DNA from: Bacteroidales bacterium
GTDB taxonomy: Bacteria > Bacteroidota > Bacteroidia > Bacteroidales > WCHB1-69
Assembly: GCA_017554325.1 (NCBI GenBank)
Contig: JAFZIP010000001.1
Span: 86,857 to 150,856 of the forward strand
DNA: 64,000 bases
Direction: 5' to 3'
In this document: one piece after another, positions 36,505-46,492 of the stretch
Numbering within the stretch: the stretch's first letter is position 1
How the letters are laid out: each line of letters begins with the position of its first letter
Translations under genes and position numbers: made by a program
The notes under the pieces: model-generated
The model's input: the letters and a program-made list of their open reading frames with translations, nothing else
What the model was told of the DNA's origin: nothing
Database searches by the model: none

Positions 36505-38700
36505 TTATGCGTAGTTTTTGGTTATTGTTAAAATATTCTTTTCATCTTTTCTCTCATATTTCACATTATCCATAATGGTACGGACAAGGTGAATGCCAAG
36601 ACCTCCAATTGGACGTTCATCTATTCCTGCTGCAATGTCAATTTTTTCCTTGGCTGTAGGATCAAACGCCATCCCGTTATCGGCAATGACAAAGGAAACG
36701 CTCTTCCCGTCAACGGTGGCGTCAATGTTCACCACGCCGTCGGTTCCTTCTGGATAGGCATACATGATAACATTGGTCACAGCCTCTTCCAAGGCCAAGT
36801 TGAGATTTGATGTGGCTTCGTGGTCAAGTTCAATCCGCATGGCAATAGTATCCACGAAATCGGGCAATAGGGCAATCTGCTTAATATCGTTATGCAGGGT
36901 GAGGTGATAGTGACAGGGGGTCAAGGGGTTGCCGCCCAGGTAGTGGATGAAGAGCATGGTCAGATCGTCGCTCTGTGGAGCTTTGTCCACAAAGAGGGAA
37001 ACTCTATGTTCAATATGTTTCAAGTGGTTCTCTGAACTTTTCCTCCCATGCAAAGCCGCTTTGATTCTGGATTCGCCAAATTGCTCTTGTGAGCTGTTTT
37101 CCGCCTCTGAAAGGCCATCGGTGTAAAGGAAAAGGGCATCGTCATATTGAAGGACTGTTTCCTGCTCGACGAATTTCATATCTCTGATGATGCCGAGCGG
37201 AAGATTGGGTACAACAGGGAGTCCTCGGATGGCATCGGTGAGGATCAGCGGTGGATTGTGCCCGGCGTTGCAATAGCTCAGTTGGCCTGTGGTCAAATCA
37301 AGCACGCCACAGAAGAAGGTGACGAACATGTTGTTCTCGTTTGTCTCAGAGATGGAGTTGTTCATGGAGGTCACAATCCTTGCCGGACTTGTTTCGTGTG
37401 CCGACATGGCGCGGAACAGGCTCCGTGTCACGGCCATTACCAAAGATGCCGGGACCCCTTTGCCTGAGACATCGCCGATGCAGAAAAACAGCTTTTCGTC
37501 GCGGATGAAGAAGTCGTACAAGTCGCCTCCGACTTCCTTGGCGGGAATGACGGAAGCGGCCAGATCCAGATCCTTGCGCTCGGGGAAGGGCGGGAAGGTC
37601 TTGGGAATCATGGACATTTGGATCTCCCTGGCGATATGAATTTCGTTTTCTATTCGCTCTTTTTGTTCATACAATTGCCGATATTTGATTTGGTTTCTCG
37701 TCACAATCCGGAGAATAACTACGATCATGACCAAACCAAGGACTTGGAGTATATTTACCAATAGCCCAATCCGTCGTACGCCTTTGTATAGCTCTTTTTC
37801 GGGTAGCACGATCGACAATGACCAACCAGTCCTCTCCACTGGTGCGAAATAGACATGGTTGTTTTTCCCGTTGTAGCGGACGAGCATTTCGCCTGTCTCT
37901 CCGGAAAGCATGGCTTTGTTGACGCGGTCGAGCGCCTCGCGGTCCGAGGATTCCGAAGCAAACTGATCCACGGTTTTTTTCATCACCAAAGTATCAACCG
38001 GACACACCATGATTTGCCCGTTTCGGCTGACCACCATGCTGAAAGCGTTGGGATAAACTTTGATATCGCCAATAAGCTCCGTGAGCCAATCCAAGGAGAT
38101 GTCTGCCGTGAGAATGGCGGCAATTTCGCCGTTGTTATCTCTCACGGGTGTGGAAAAAGTGACCATCAACATGTCACCACCATTCTCGTCAAAGTAGGGC
38201 TCCGACCAATAGCTTTCACCCAATTCCAACGGTTTGGTGAACCATTCCATGGAGGGATAATCATACTCTTCCGTGGCCAGCGACAACATCCTGATTTTAC
38301 CAGTCTCCATGTCACGGGTGGCATAGGGAGCGTACAGTGGATATTTTTGGCTATATCCGGGGACAAGAGCTATGGTGGAACCGACCACAACGGGATTTTC
38401 GCTCACCACTCGCTGTGGTATCCTCTTCAAACTGTCGGGATAATCCAAACACCATTGCGCCACCCAAATACTGTTGCGAACGGCAGCCTCGGTTTGGTTC
38501 ACGACATCCATAATCTTGTTCTCGGCACTTTTCAGCTCGCCCTCCGCCCTCAGAGAGGCCTCGTGTTTGATGCCCCTTTGGGTATATATATACTGGATGA
38601 TAGAGGTGACCTCCAATGTGAGGGCAGCCACAATCACCAGTAGCAATCGCGTTCTGAACGACATGCCAAACCCTTTATTCTCTTTTCTGTTGGCTTTCAT
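36505..38700 (-). CDS. Membrane sensor / SpoIIE PP2C phosphatase / HATPase anti-sigma kinase fusion
   Basis: 731 residues. Membrane helices at about 17-39 and 310-333 enclose an extracytoplasmic dCache-type sensor (SYWSEPYFDENGGDMLMVTF). A coiled linker (ERIENEIHIAREIQMSMIP) leads to a PP2C SpoIIE domain with GGDLYDFF near 390, GDVSGKGVPA, YTDGLSEA and DDLTMLF near 578. The C-terminus is an RsbW/SpoIIAB-like ATPase: N box ALEEAVTN near 633, DNGMAFDP near 675, GGLGIHLV near 700. So phosphatase and kinase for the same STAS protein lie in one chain under one sensor. It overlaps the kinase-like gene upstream by four bases. Confidence 0.92.
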   Translation of the reverse strand: MKANRKENKGFGMSFRTRLLLVIVAALTLEVTSIIQYIYTQRGIKHEASLRAEGELKSAENKIMDVVNQTEAAVRNSIWVAQWCLDYPDSLKRIPQRVVSENPVVVGSTIALVPGYSQKYPLYAPYATRDMETGKIRMLSLATEEYDYPSMEWFTKPLELGESYWSEPYFDENGGDMLMVTFSTPVRDNNGEIAAILTADISLDWLTELIGDIKVYPNAFSMVVSRNGQIMVCPVDTLVMKKTVDQFASESSDREALDRVNKAMLSGETGEMLVRYNGKNNHVYFAPVERTGWSLSIVLPEKELYKGVRRIGLLVNILQVLGLVMIVVILRIVTRNQIKYRQLYEQKERIENEIHIAREIQMSMIPKTFPPFPERKDLDLAASVIPAKEVGGDLYDFFIRDEKLFFCIGDVSGKGVPASLVMAVTRSLFRAMSAHETSPARIVTSMNNSISETNENNMFVTFFCGVLDLTTGQLSYCNAGHNPPLILTDAIRGLPVVPNLPLGIIRDMKFVEQETVLQYDDALFLYTDGLSEAENSSQEQFGESRIKAALHGRKSSENHLKHIEHRVSLFVDKAPQSDDLTMLFIHYLGGNPLTPCHYHLTLHNDIKQIALLPDFVDTIAMRIELDHEATSNLNLALEEAVTNVIMYAYPEGTDGVVNIDATVDGKSVSFVIADNGMAFDPTAKEKIDIAAGIDERPIGGLGIHLVRTIMDNVKYERKDEKNILTITKNYA

Positions 38701-39527
38701 AAGATAGTTTTTAACGCTTCACGGAATTCTGGCATAGGGCGCTTGGTGTCACGTTCAATGATCAGTGTTTTGAGTCCAGCATAGGGCATGATGATGTCTA
38801 TTATCTCCTTCAAAGGAATATCTTCTCCGAAATAGGCGGGTACAAAGTATTCCCAGAACTGCATGGCCAATGACTTCGGCATGTGGAACGTCTCCCGGAT
38901 GAATGCCTCGTCGCTCAGGCAGCAGCAGAGATAAACCATGGCTACGTCAAAAAGGTGATTGCCCCAACAAAAGTCTCCCAAATCGATAAAATAACGTTGC
39001 TCGCCAACAAAGATAGCGTTGCTGTATTGCAGATCCCCATGAACGGCAGTCTCCTCATCAGGGGTGTCGGCGATGAAACGTTCCAAGTTTTTCTTCTCTT
39101 GCGGTGTGAAAAACGGATTCTGTTGAAGAAGCCGATAATAGCGGTCCTTGACGTTCTCAAACTGCGTGGTATCGACACGCGTGGTATGGAGCTGTTTGCA
39201 CATCTGGGCAAACTCCGTGGCGAATTGCTGCACCTTTTCCGGCTCGTCGGCTGTGGCGCGCGAATATGACTTTTTGCCTGGAATACGGCGGAAGCGGATG
39301 CCGTAGCGGCCATCTTCCGTAACCACATAATCGCCGGGCTCCGGTGTGGGAATGCCCATGTCATAAACCTTGCGGGCGAGGTTTATTTCGTCAAGCGGTT
39401 GTTGTATCCTACCTGGAAAATAGAGTTTGAGCATGACCGAAGGGTCCTGCTTGTTGTCGTAGCTCTCGCCATTGGCACCGCCGCCGAAGAGTACGTAATC
39501 GTCAAGCGAAATTTTAACGGCTTCCAT
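38697..39527 (-). CDS. Aminoglycoside-phosphotransferase-like kinase (TIGR02172 type)
   Basis: 276 residues. A protein-kinase-like fold: glycine loop LFGGGANGESYDN, Lys in VMLKLYF, catalytic loop HGDLQYSN (H-x-D-x4-N) near residue 163 and metal-binding Asp in FIDLGDF. The family was named from Fibrobacter paralogues; its substrates are unknown. Its end overlaps the SpoIIE gene by four bases and its start overlaps the HD-hydrolase gene by 14, so it is an integral part of this cluster. Whether it phosphorylates a small molecule or a protein cannot be told. Confidence 0.85.
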   Translation of the reverse strand: MEAVKISLDDYVLFGGGANGESYDNKQDPSVMLKLYFPGRIQQPLDEINLARKVYDMGIPTPEPGDYVVTEDGRYGIRFRRIPGKKSYSRATADEPEKVQQFATEFAQMCKQLHTTRVDTTQFENVKDRYYRLLQQNPFFTPQEKKNLERFIADTPDEETAVHGDLQYSNAIFVGEQRYFIDLGDFCWGNHLFDVAMVYLCCCLSDEAFIRETFHMPKSLAMQFWEYFVPAYFGEDIPLKEIIDIIMPYAGLKTLIIERDTKRPMPEFREALKTIL

Positions 39528-40101
39528 GTGAAAAAACTTGATTGATTAAAGATTCAAATTCCTGAAATGCAGCTGTATCTTGAAGCTCTCTGAGCGCGTC
39601 GGCCAGACCGCGATAATGCCACTCGTGGTCTTTAGGATCCTTGGCGTGAAAGCGGTTCCAGAGCGCATCACCTATTTCAGCGTAGTCGCGGGCGATGGCG
39701 CGCATGTTGGAGAGTTTGTCGCCGAGCGCCACTATCTTGGCATCGTGGGGTGCGCGTGTCAGCCGGTCGATGGCGGATTGTTTGCGGGCGTGCCAGCTCT
39801 CCTCTTCGCTCACACCTGGCATTGCCTCATCGCTCTCGTGTGCAACCAGCATGGCTATCCTGTCGCCGAATTCCGACCGGATTTCTTCTATCGTTACATC
39901 AGTGTCTTCCACGGTGTCGTGCAGGGCTGCGGCGGCCAGCAACTCCTGGTCGGATGTCATGGTGGCCACAATCTCCATGGCTTCCATGGGATGCACAATG
40001 TACGGAAAGCCCTTTCCGCGGCGCTCCGTGCCGGCGTGGGCCCTGACCGCAAAAATGATGGCGCGATCCAAAAGTTCTGTATTGAGCGGTTTGTTTGCCA
40101 T
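39514..40101 (-). CDS. Small alarmone hydrolase (RelA/SpoT-type HD domain)
   Basis: 195 residues, a single HD domain. The RSH hydrolase ligands are all present: H37 (YIVHP), H61-D62, E65-D66 (ALHDTVEDTDV) and D128/N132 (ALGDKLSNMR). Stand-alone enzymes of this kind (SAH, MESH1-like) remove the 3'-pyrophosphate from (p)ppGpp; NADPH phosphatase activity is also known for MESH1. It starts two bases after a RelA-type synthetase gene, so opposing activities sit side by side. Confidence 0.85.
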   Translation of the reverse strand: MANKPLNTELLDRAIIFAVRAHAGTERRGKGFPYIVHPMEAMEIVATMTSDQELLAAAALHDTVEDTDVTIEEIRSEFGDRIAMLVAHESDEAMPGVSEEESWHARKQSAIDRLTRAPHDAKIVALGDKLSNMRAIARDYAEIGDALWNRFHAKDPKDHEWHYRGLADALRELQDTAAFQEFESLINQVFSHGSR

Positions 40102-40103
40102 AT

Positions 40104-41162
40104 TTATTGATTCATGAAAGGAAGGTTTTTGGACTGTTCTACGATGAGTCCCGCCATCATGTCGTTACTCTCGGATGGGCCGTTAAGTATGTCAAAAATA
40201 TTACGGATGCCGGCTTTGCCGCCACCATTTTTCAACGTGTAGGCGATGCAGATGTTCTGCGGACCTACGGAAGAGGCCAGAATGTCCAAATCCGTGAGTC
40301 CCATCTGGAAGCAGGCGATCTGGTAGGCACCTTCAAAATAATCCTTGATGATGCACGCAACATCGCCCAAGGTTATGCAGCCCATGTTTTTGAAAACAGC
40401 CAAATAGGGCATCAGCGGAACATCTTGTATCTCCGCTTGGTTCATGGCAGCGATGCGCCGGTTCAGCTGGCCGAAAGGATCCAATTCCAGATAGCTTTTG
40501 AAGGTTTCTCCGTCAAGCGGGGCATCGTTGAGATTACCGGATTTCACGAGTGTTTGCACACGACGGCGGTAATCCGTGAGTTCCGTGCGGATGCGGCTGA
40601 ACTGCTCATCGGCCAGCTCCAACATGCCAGCCAGACGGTTCATGTTGCGAATATACTCTTTGGGAATTTCCAACCCGCTTTTGTAGCCAGTGTCGTGGTT
40701 CAGGTTGGCCCAAGCATGTTGCAGAAGGCTGCGCATTTGCACTTCCATGCGGAAAGGCATATCAGGAATGCGGCACACATAGTGCAACGAAAGGTACCCG
40801 AAGGTGTCCAAATCGAGAATTTTCCGCTTGTCCACGGAGTTTTCCCAGTCCACTTCGAACAGTCGCTCGATGACCGATGCCACGATGTCCACATCATCGC
40901 GGTAAAAGGTGATGATGCGCAAACCGAGCACATCGGTGATGTCGGCCAGACTTTTGTATTTGGTTCCTTTGAGTTCCAATTTGCCAGCCAACGATGATTC
41001 GGTTTTCACGCGTGATTCCAGCCCTGCCACCCGGATTCCGGCATTGGAAAAGCAGTCGCTGATCATATTTGTCAGCTGTGCTGCTATCGTTTTAAATTGA
41101 GGTAGGTACTTGCGATACTCATCCAATATCGCTTCTGAATGTGGATCTAAGAGTTTCTTCAT
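40104..41162 (-). CDS. RelA/SpoT-type small alarmone synthetase
   Basis: 352 residues from the ATG at 41162. The synthetase domain has R51-V-K53, DVLGLRII (77-84), E140-V-Q-M-R144 and LQHAWANLNHDTGYKSG (148-163), giving the conserved R, D, R, E-Q-R, H and YK positions. There is no HD, TGS or ACT domain, so it is a stand-alone synthetase with a C-terminal helical region of about 180 residues. A TTG 51 bases upstream could extend it. It lies 68 bases after pdxA on the same strand and heads the five-gene cluster. Confidence 0.87.
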   Translation of the reverse strand: MKKLLDPHSEAILDEYRKYLPQFKTIAAQLTNMISDCFSNAGIRVAGLESRVKTESSLAGKLELKGTKYKSLADITDVLGLRIITFYRDDVDIVASVIERLFEVDWENSVDKRKILDLDTFGYLSLHYVCRIPDMPFRMEVQMRSLLQHAWANLNHDTGYKSGLEIPKEYIRNMNRLAGMLELADEQFSRIRTELTDYRRRVQTLVKSGNLNDAPLDGETFKSYLELDPFGQLNRRIAAMNQAEIQDVPLMPYLAVFKNMGCITLGDVACIIKDYFEGAYQIACFQMGLTDLDILASSVGPQNICIAYTLKNGGGKAGIRNIFDILNGPSESNDMMAGLIVEQSKNLPFMNQ

Positions 41163-41230
41163 TGGATCAATCTGGTTAGGCACAAATACAAAATACGGTA
41201 TAGTCCTCTTCAAGAGGGTTGCATCGACGA

Positions 41231-42235
41231 TTATCTGTTCCGATTCCGAAGAATGTCCAAAGCGAGATAGATGGCATTGCGCATGGATTGGCCATTGGCG
41301 ATGTTCTTGCCGGCAATGTCGTAGGCGGTGCCGTGCGCGGGCGAAGTGCGTACAATGGGCAGACCGGCGGTGAAGTTCACGCCTTCAGTGCCCAGAATCT
41401 TGAAGGGGATCATGCCCTGATCGTGGTACATGGCTAACACCGCATCAAACTGACGATATTGGCCGCTGGCAAAGAAGCCGTCAGCCGGGAACGGACCGAA
41501 CGCATTGATCTTGTTCTGGAACGCCCGCTCAACGGCCGGATGGATAATCTCCTTTTCCTCAGAGCCCAGCAACCCGTCGTCGCCGGCATGGGGATTCAAC
41601 GCCAACACAGCAATCTTCGGATTGTCAATGGCGAAATCCTGGCGCAGCGAGTGGTTCAAAATCTCCAACTTGTTGAGGATCCGATCCTGCGTAATGACAG
41701 AAGCCACTTTGCTGATAGGCTCATGATTGGTCACAAAGCCCACACGCAAATTTTCGGCCACCATCATCATCATAGCCTTCTTATCTCCTCCAAAATAGTA
41801 CTCGAAAAACTCGGTCTGTCCGTGGAATCTGAACTTATCCGACTGGATATTGTTCTTGTTCACCGGTGCCGTCACAATAGCATCGATCATGTTGTTCTTC
41901 AAATCCTTACCCGCCATGACGAGCGCGCGCTCGGCCAACTGACCGGCCACTTTGGAAGAGGATCCCAACTCAATCTTCACCTCTTCTTCATAAATATTCA
42001 GGAGGTTGGGACGCTTTTGGGATGTTTGTTCTATATTCTTGATAAACTGGAACGAAAAGTCCGGCATATCCATATATTTGCGATGGTAAGATGCGGCTTT
42101 TGCCAAACCATACACCACAGGCGTGCAAATATCCATAATCGCATGGTCGGCCAACGCCTTGATGATGACTTCGTAACCGACACCGTTCAAATCGCCATGG
42201 GTTATGCCTATTTTATACAGTTGATTGTCTGCCAT
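41231..42235 (-). CDS. pdxA: 4-hydroxythreonine-4-phosphate dehydrogenase
   Basis: 334 residues. PdxA motifs: GITHGDLNGVGYEVI at the start, VTAPVNKNNI, and the metal/substrate site AMYHDQGMIPFKI and RTSPAHGTAYDIAGK. It oxidises 4-phosphohydroxythreonine in the DXP-dependent pathway to pyridoxal phosphate. It lies 14 bases after infB, an unusual neighbour for a vitamin B6 gene. Confidence 0.95.
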   Translation of the reverse strand: MADNQLYKIGITHGDLNGVGYEVIIKALADHAIMDICTPVVYGLAKAASYHRKYMDMPDFSFQFIKNIEQTSQKRPNLLNIYEEEVKIELGSSSKVAGQLAERALVMAGKDLKNNMIDAIVTAPVNKNNIQSDKFRFHGQTEFFEYYFGGDKKAMMMMVAENLRVGFVTNHEPISKVASVITQDRILNKLEILNHSLRQDFAIDNPKIAVLALNPHAGDDGLLGSEEKEIIHPAVERAFQNKINAFGPFPADGFFASGQYRQFDAVLAMYHDQGMIPFKILGTEGVNFTAGLPIVRTSPAHGTAYDIAGKNIANGQSMRNAIYLALDILRNRNR

Positions 42236-42249
42236 AGTATTGTTCAGAA

Positions 42250-45090
42250 TTATTTGTTAGCGTTAAAGGCGACCTCATATTCTTCATAGCCTTCGATGAT
42301 GTCGCCGACCTTGATGTCGTTGCAGCCGTCAATGTTCAAACCGCAATCCTGACCGGCGGACACTTCCTTGACATCGTCTTTGAAACGGCGCAAGGAACCG
42401 AGTTTGCCGGTGTAGATGACAATACCGTCACGGATGAGGCGGATGCGCGTGGAGCGTTGCAGTTTGCCGTCCAGCACCATACAGCCGGCCACGTTGCCCA
42501 CCTTGGAGATATGGAAGACCTCACGGATTTCGATGTTACACACCACTTTCTCGCGGATTTCAGGCGTATGCATACCCGCGATAGCTTCCTTGATCTCATT
42601 GATGGCGGTATAGATGATAGAGTATGTGCGGATGTCGATCTGCTCGGCCTCGGCCATCTTGCGTGCTCCGGCGGTCGGTCGCACCTGGAACGCCACAATG
42701 AGCGCGTTGGAGGCTGTAGCCAGCATGACGTCGGTCTCTGTAACGGCACCCACAGACTTGTGGATAACGTTGACCTGCACCTGCTCGGTGGAGAGCTTGA
42801 GCAAGGAATCGGCCAATGCTTCCACAGAGCCGTCCACGTCGCCCTTGACGATGATGTTGAGCTCCTTGAAGTCGCCGATGGCGATACGGCGGCCGATCTC
42901 TTCGAGGGTGATGTGCTTCTGCGTGCGCAGACCCATCTCGCGGGCGAGGCGTGCACGCTTAGTGGCTGCGGCGCGGGCTTCCTGCTCCGTGTCGCACACC
43001 TTGAAGGCATCGCCAGCCTGCGGCGCGCCGTTCAAACCCAGCAACAGCACCGGCGTGGCCGGGCCTACGGACTTGACGGGTTGGTTACGCTCGTTGAACA
43101 TGGCCTTCACCTTGCCGAAGCAACTGCCTGCCAAAATCGGGTCGCCGACAGAAAGCGTGCCATTCTGGACCAAGACCTTGGCCACGTAGCCACGACCCTT
43201 GTCCAAAGAGGACTCAATGACCGCACCGACACCGTTGCGGTTCGGATTGGCTTTCAGGTTCAGCATCTCTGCCTCCAGCAACACCTTCTCCAGCAATTCA
43301 TTCACATTGTCACCGTGCTTGGCATCGATAGCCTGGCATTGGTATTTGCCACCCCAGTCTTCCACCAGGATGTTCATATTGGCCAATTCTTCCTTGATCT
43401 TGTCAGGATTGGCATTAGGTTTGTCAATCTTCGTGATGGCGAACACCATGGGCACACCGGCAGCCTGGGCGTGGTTGATAGCCTCAATGGTCTGCGGCAT
43501 CACAGCATCGTCGGCAGCGATGACGATGATACACAAGTCGGTGATCTTCGCACCACGGGCACGCATGGCCGTGAAGGCCTCGTGACCCGGCGTATCCAGG
43601 AACGTGATCTTGCGGCCATCGGAAAGTTGCACCAAGTATGCACCAATATGCTGCGTGATACCACCAGCCTCACCTGCAATGACGTTGGTCTTGCGGATGT
43701 AGTCCAGCAAAGAGGTCTTACCGTGGTCCACGTGACCCATGACCGTGATGATCGGATGACGCGGTACCAAATCTTCCGGATTATCCTCACCCTGTTCTCC
43801 TGCACCATCTTCCGCATCGGCCCCGATGAATTCCACCTGGAAACCGAACTCCTCCGCCAACAACGTGATGGTCTCCGCATCCAATCTTTGGTTGATGGAC
43901 ACGAATAAGCCAATGCTCAAACAGGTGGAGATGATTTCGTTGACCGGCTTGTTCATCAAAGTGGCCAGCTCGTTGGCGGTCAGGAATTCCGTAACCTTCA
44001 GGATCTTCTGGTTCTCGAGTTCCTGAAGCTCCTGTTCCTCCATACGTTCATGGATTAACTGGCGTTTTTCCTTTCTGCGCTTGGATGCCTTGGTCTTGCC
44101 AGCAGGCTCCAGTCGCTGTTTGGTTTCCTTGATACGACGCTGGATATCCTCGGGAGAAATCTCAGCCTTTTCGGGTTCTGACTTGCCATGTTTTTCATCC
44201 TTGAAATTGGCTTTCACGCCCGTTTGCTTGAGGATTCTCTTTCTCTTTTTCTTTTTCTTGTCCTCGCCGTTGGCATTGTCCTGCTTTTTGGAATCCTTCA
44301 CTTTCTCCTTCTCCACGGGCAGTTCTATCTTACCCATGATCTTCGGACCCTGGATCTTCTCCACACGGGTCTCGATGAATTCCACCTTGCGTTCGGGTTC
44401 CTTAGGTGTTACAACCACAGGTTCTTCCACTTTAGGAGTTTCTTTCACCACCTCGGGCTTCTCCTCCACGGCAGGCGCTTTTTTCTTCTTCTTATTCAGC
44501 AGCACATCCAAATCGGCCTTGTCAATGACTTTGGGCTGTTCCAGCTTGGTCACTACCGTGGGAATATGCTCCGGCACCTTCTTGGGTTCGGGCTTTTTCT
44601 TCGGTTCGGGTTCTGGAGTCTCTTCTTTGACAGGCTCCTGCTCTTTGGCCGGGGTTTCCTCCGCAGGCTGTTCTTTGCTCTTCTTCTTGGTTGTGATTTC
44701 ATCCAAGTTGATTTTTCCCAAAACCTTCGGTGTCGGGACTTCGGTCTCGATATGCTCGGGCGTGGCGATGATATTCTTCTTGATGATGAGAGAATTGTCT
44801 TCCACCACATCTTCTACTTCCTCAACCTTGGTCTCTTTGGGCTTGTTTTCAGCCTTGACTTTGGAATTGAACGTGCCGATGTCAATCTTGTCGGCTTCCG
44901 CCTTGACCAATTTCTCACTGGCAAACTCACGCAAGAGGATATCGTACATCTCCTCCGAAAGCTTGGCATTCGGATTCTCTTCGATCTCCAGATTCTTCTT
45001 CTTGAGTAATGTAGTGATCGTGCTGATGGAGACATTAAATTCTCCGGCAGCCTTTCCTAAACGTGGAATTTTTCTTTTTTCCTCTGGCAT
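42250..45090 (-). CDS. infB: Translation initiation factor IF-2
   Basis: 946 residues. An N-terminal IF2N segment ([20 protein letters not shown]), then about 300 residues rich in Lys, Glu and Pro, then the GTPase domain with G1 GHVDHGKTS near 455, G2/G3 DTPGHEAF and G4 TKIDKP, followed by domains II-IV. It brings fMet-tRNA to the ribosome. It lies 40 bases after nusA; rbfA/truB do not follow. Confidence 0.97.
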   Translation of the reverse strand: MPEEKRKIPRLGKAAGEFNVSISTITTLLKKKNLEIEENPNAKLSEEMYDILLREFASEKLVKAEADKIDIGTFNSKVKAENKPKETKVEEVEDVVEDNSLIIKKNIIATPEHIETEVPTPKVLGKINLDEITTKKKSKEQPAEETPAKEQEPVKEETPEPEPKKKPEPKKVPEHIPTVVTKLEQPKVIDKADLDVLLNKKKKKAPAVEEKPEVVKETPKVEEPVVVTPKEPERKVEFIETRVEKIQGPKIMGKIELPVEKEKVKDSKKQDNANGEDKKKKKRKRILKQTGVKANFKDEKHGKSEPEKAEISPEDIQRRIKETKQRLEPAGKTKASKRRKEKRQLIHERMEEQELQELENQKILKVTEFLTANELATLMNKPVNEIISTCLSIGLFVSINQRLDAETITLLAEEFGFQVEFIGADAEDGAGEQGEDNPEDLVPRHPIITVMGHVDHGKTSLLDYIRKTNVIAGEAGGITQHIGAYLVQLSDGRKITFLDTPGHEAFTAMRARGAKITDLCIIVIAADDAVMPQTIEAINHAQAAGVPMVFAITKIDKPNANPDKIKEELANMNILVEDWGGKYQCQAIDAKHGDNVNELLEKVLLEAEMLNLKANPNRNGVGAVIESSLDKGRGYVAKVLVQNGTLSVGDPILAGSCFGKVKAMFNERNQPVKSVGPATPVLLLGLNGAPQAGDAFKVCDTEQEARAAATKRARLAREMGLRTQKHITLEEIGRRIAIGDFKELNIIVKGDVDGSVEALADSLLKLSTEQVQVNVIHKSVGAVTETDVMLATASNALIVAFQVRPTAGARKMAEAEQIDIRTYSIIYTAINEIKEAIAGMHTPEIREKVVCNIEIREVFHISKVGNVAGCMVLDGKLQRSTRIRLIRDGIVIYTGKLGSLRRFKDDVKEVSAGQDCGLNIDGCNDIKVGDIIEGYEEYEVAFNANK

Positions 45091-45130
45091 ACTGTTATTT
45101 TAGTACTTTCGATTGATTATTTTCGATGAA

Positions 45131-46387
45131 TTATTTATCCCCTTCGTAATCTTCCAATTCTTCTTTGACGGCCGCGATCATGGCATCGACGGTTTCCTCT
45201 TCCAGGTCGGTGCGCTTAATCAGCTCATCGCGATCCAGTGCGAGCACACTCTTGGCGGTGTCGCAACCGATGTTGATGAAGGCGTCGATGACCCACTGGT
45301 CGAATTCGTCGGCGAACTCGGTCAACGGCACATCCTCCTCCTGATCCACATCATCGCGGAACACGTCGATTTCATAGCCGGAAATCTTGGAAGCCAGCTT
45401 GATGTTGTAACCGCCCTTACCGATGGCGTATGACACCTGGTCGGCCTTCATATAGACGTTGGCCATCTTATTCTCATCATCGAGCACAATGGAAGAAATC
45501 TCAGCGGGGCTGAGCGCACGCTTGATCAAAAGTTCCTTGTTGGAAGTATAGTTGATGATGTCAATGTTCTCGTTGCGGAGCTCGCGGACAATGCTGTGGA
45601 TACGGCTGCCCTTCATACCGACACACGCGCCAACAGGATCGATGCGATCGTCACCGGATTCCACCAACACTTTGGCTCTCTCGCCCGGCGCGCGCACCAC
45701 GTTGCGGATGGTGATGAGGCCGTCGTAGATTTCCGGAATTTCCGTCTCCATCAAACGCTCCAAGAAGACCGGTGATGTACGGGAGATGATGATACGCGGC
45801 GTGGAAGACTGCACCTCCACACGCAACACCACGGCCGTCAGAGAATCTCCCTTCTTGTATTTGTCGGCAGGAATCTGCTCCGACTTCGGCAGCACCAACT
45901 CCACATGGTCCTCATCGAGCACCAGAATCTCCTTACGCCACACCTGGTTAACCTCACCCGTGATGAGTTCGCCGATACGGTGCTCATATTTCTTATAGAT
46001 GACATCCTTTTCATACTCCATGATTTTGGAACTGAGGTTCTGGCGAATGGCCAGAATCTCGCGTCTGGCGAAATCCGTCAAGTGGATGTTTTCCACCACC
46101 TCCTCACCAATCTCAAAGTCGGGCTCGATCTTGATAGCCTCTGACAGAGCGATTTGGTTGCCTTCGTCCTCCACGGCACCATCCTCCACAATCTCGCGGG
46201 TGTGCTGAATCTCCAGATCTCCGCGGTCCACGTTGACGATAATGTCGAACTGGGCATCAGGGCCGTATTTCTTCAGTAAGGCTGCACGGAACACATCGTC
46301 TAGAATGTGCATCAAGGTCTCGCGGTCAATGCTTTTGGATTCTTTGAATTCCGCAAAGGTGTCAATAAGATTTACATGTTCTTCCAT
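45131..46387 (-). CDS. nusA: Transcription termination/antitermination factor NusA
   Basis: 418 residues: N-terminal RNA-polymerase-binding domain, S1 domain (GELITGEVNQVWRKEILV), then KH1/KH2 with VGACVGMKGSRIHSIVREL and the conserved DVVP-like end. The C-terminal acidic repeats of E. coli NusA are missing, as in most Bacteroidota. The rimP gene usual upstream is replaced by tRNA genes. No TAnnTTTG element was found before it. Confidence 0.96.
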   Translation of the reverse strand: MEEHVNLIDTFAEFKESKSIDRETLMHILDDVFRAALLKKYGPDAQFDIIVNVDRGDLEIQHTREIVEDGAVEDEGNQIALSEAIKIEPDFEIGEEVVENIHLTDFARREILAIRQNLSSKIMEYEKDVIYKKYEHRIGELITGEVNQVWRKEILVLDEDHVELVLPKSEQIPADKYKKGDSLTAVVLRVEVQSSTPRIIISRTSPVFLERLMETEIPEIYDGLITIRNVVRAPGERAKVLVESGDDRIDPVGACVGMKGSRIHSIVRELRNENIDIINYTSNKELLIKRALSPAEISSIVLDDENKMANVYMKADQVSYAIGKGGYNIKLASKISGYEIDVFRDDVDQEEDVPLTEFADEFDQWVIDAFINIGCDTAKSVLALDRDELIKRTDLEEETVDAMIAAVKEELEDYEGDK

Positions 46388-46455
46388 TGTCTTGTTTTTT
46401 TCTTTTTATTTTTTTCTATTAATAATCTTTTTACGTCAATATGCTAAAGAGTTAC

Positions 46456-46484
46456 AAAAAAACTCCCACCAGGCGGGTGAGAGT
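46456..46484 (-). terminator. Terminator of tRNA-Gln
   Basis: Stem ACTCCCACC/GGTGAGAGT (one mismatch) followed on the minus strand by a run of T, just downstream of the tRNA. It separates the tRNA transcript from nusA. Confidence 0.75.
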
Positions 46485-46492
46485 TCTTTTTG

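Noticed and set aside
40680..40760. Degenerate catalytic site in the alarmone synthetase (WANLNHD instead of a Glu-containing segment)
   Set aside because: All other conserved positions are present and this variant may be normal for the subfamily; an alignment is needed before calling it inactive.
41163..41213. TTG start adding 17 residues to the alarmone synthetase
   Set aside because: No ribosome-binding site, and the ATG at 41162 gives a normal start. Not excluded outright.
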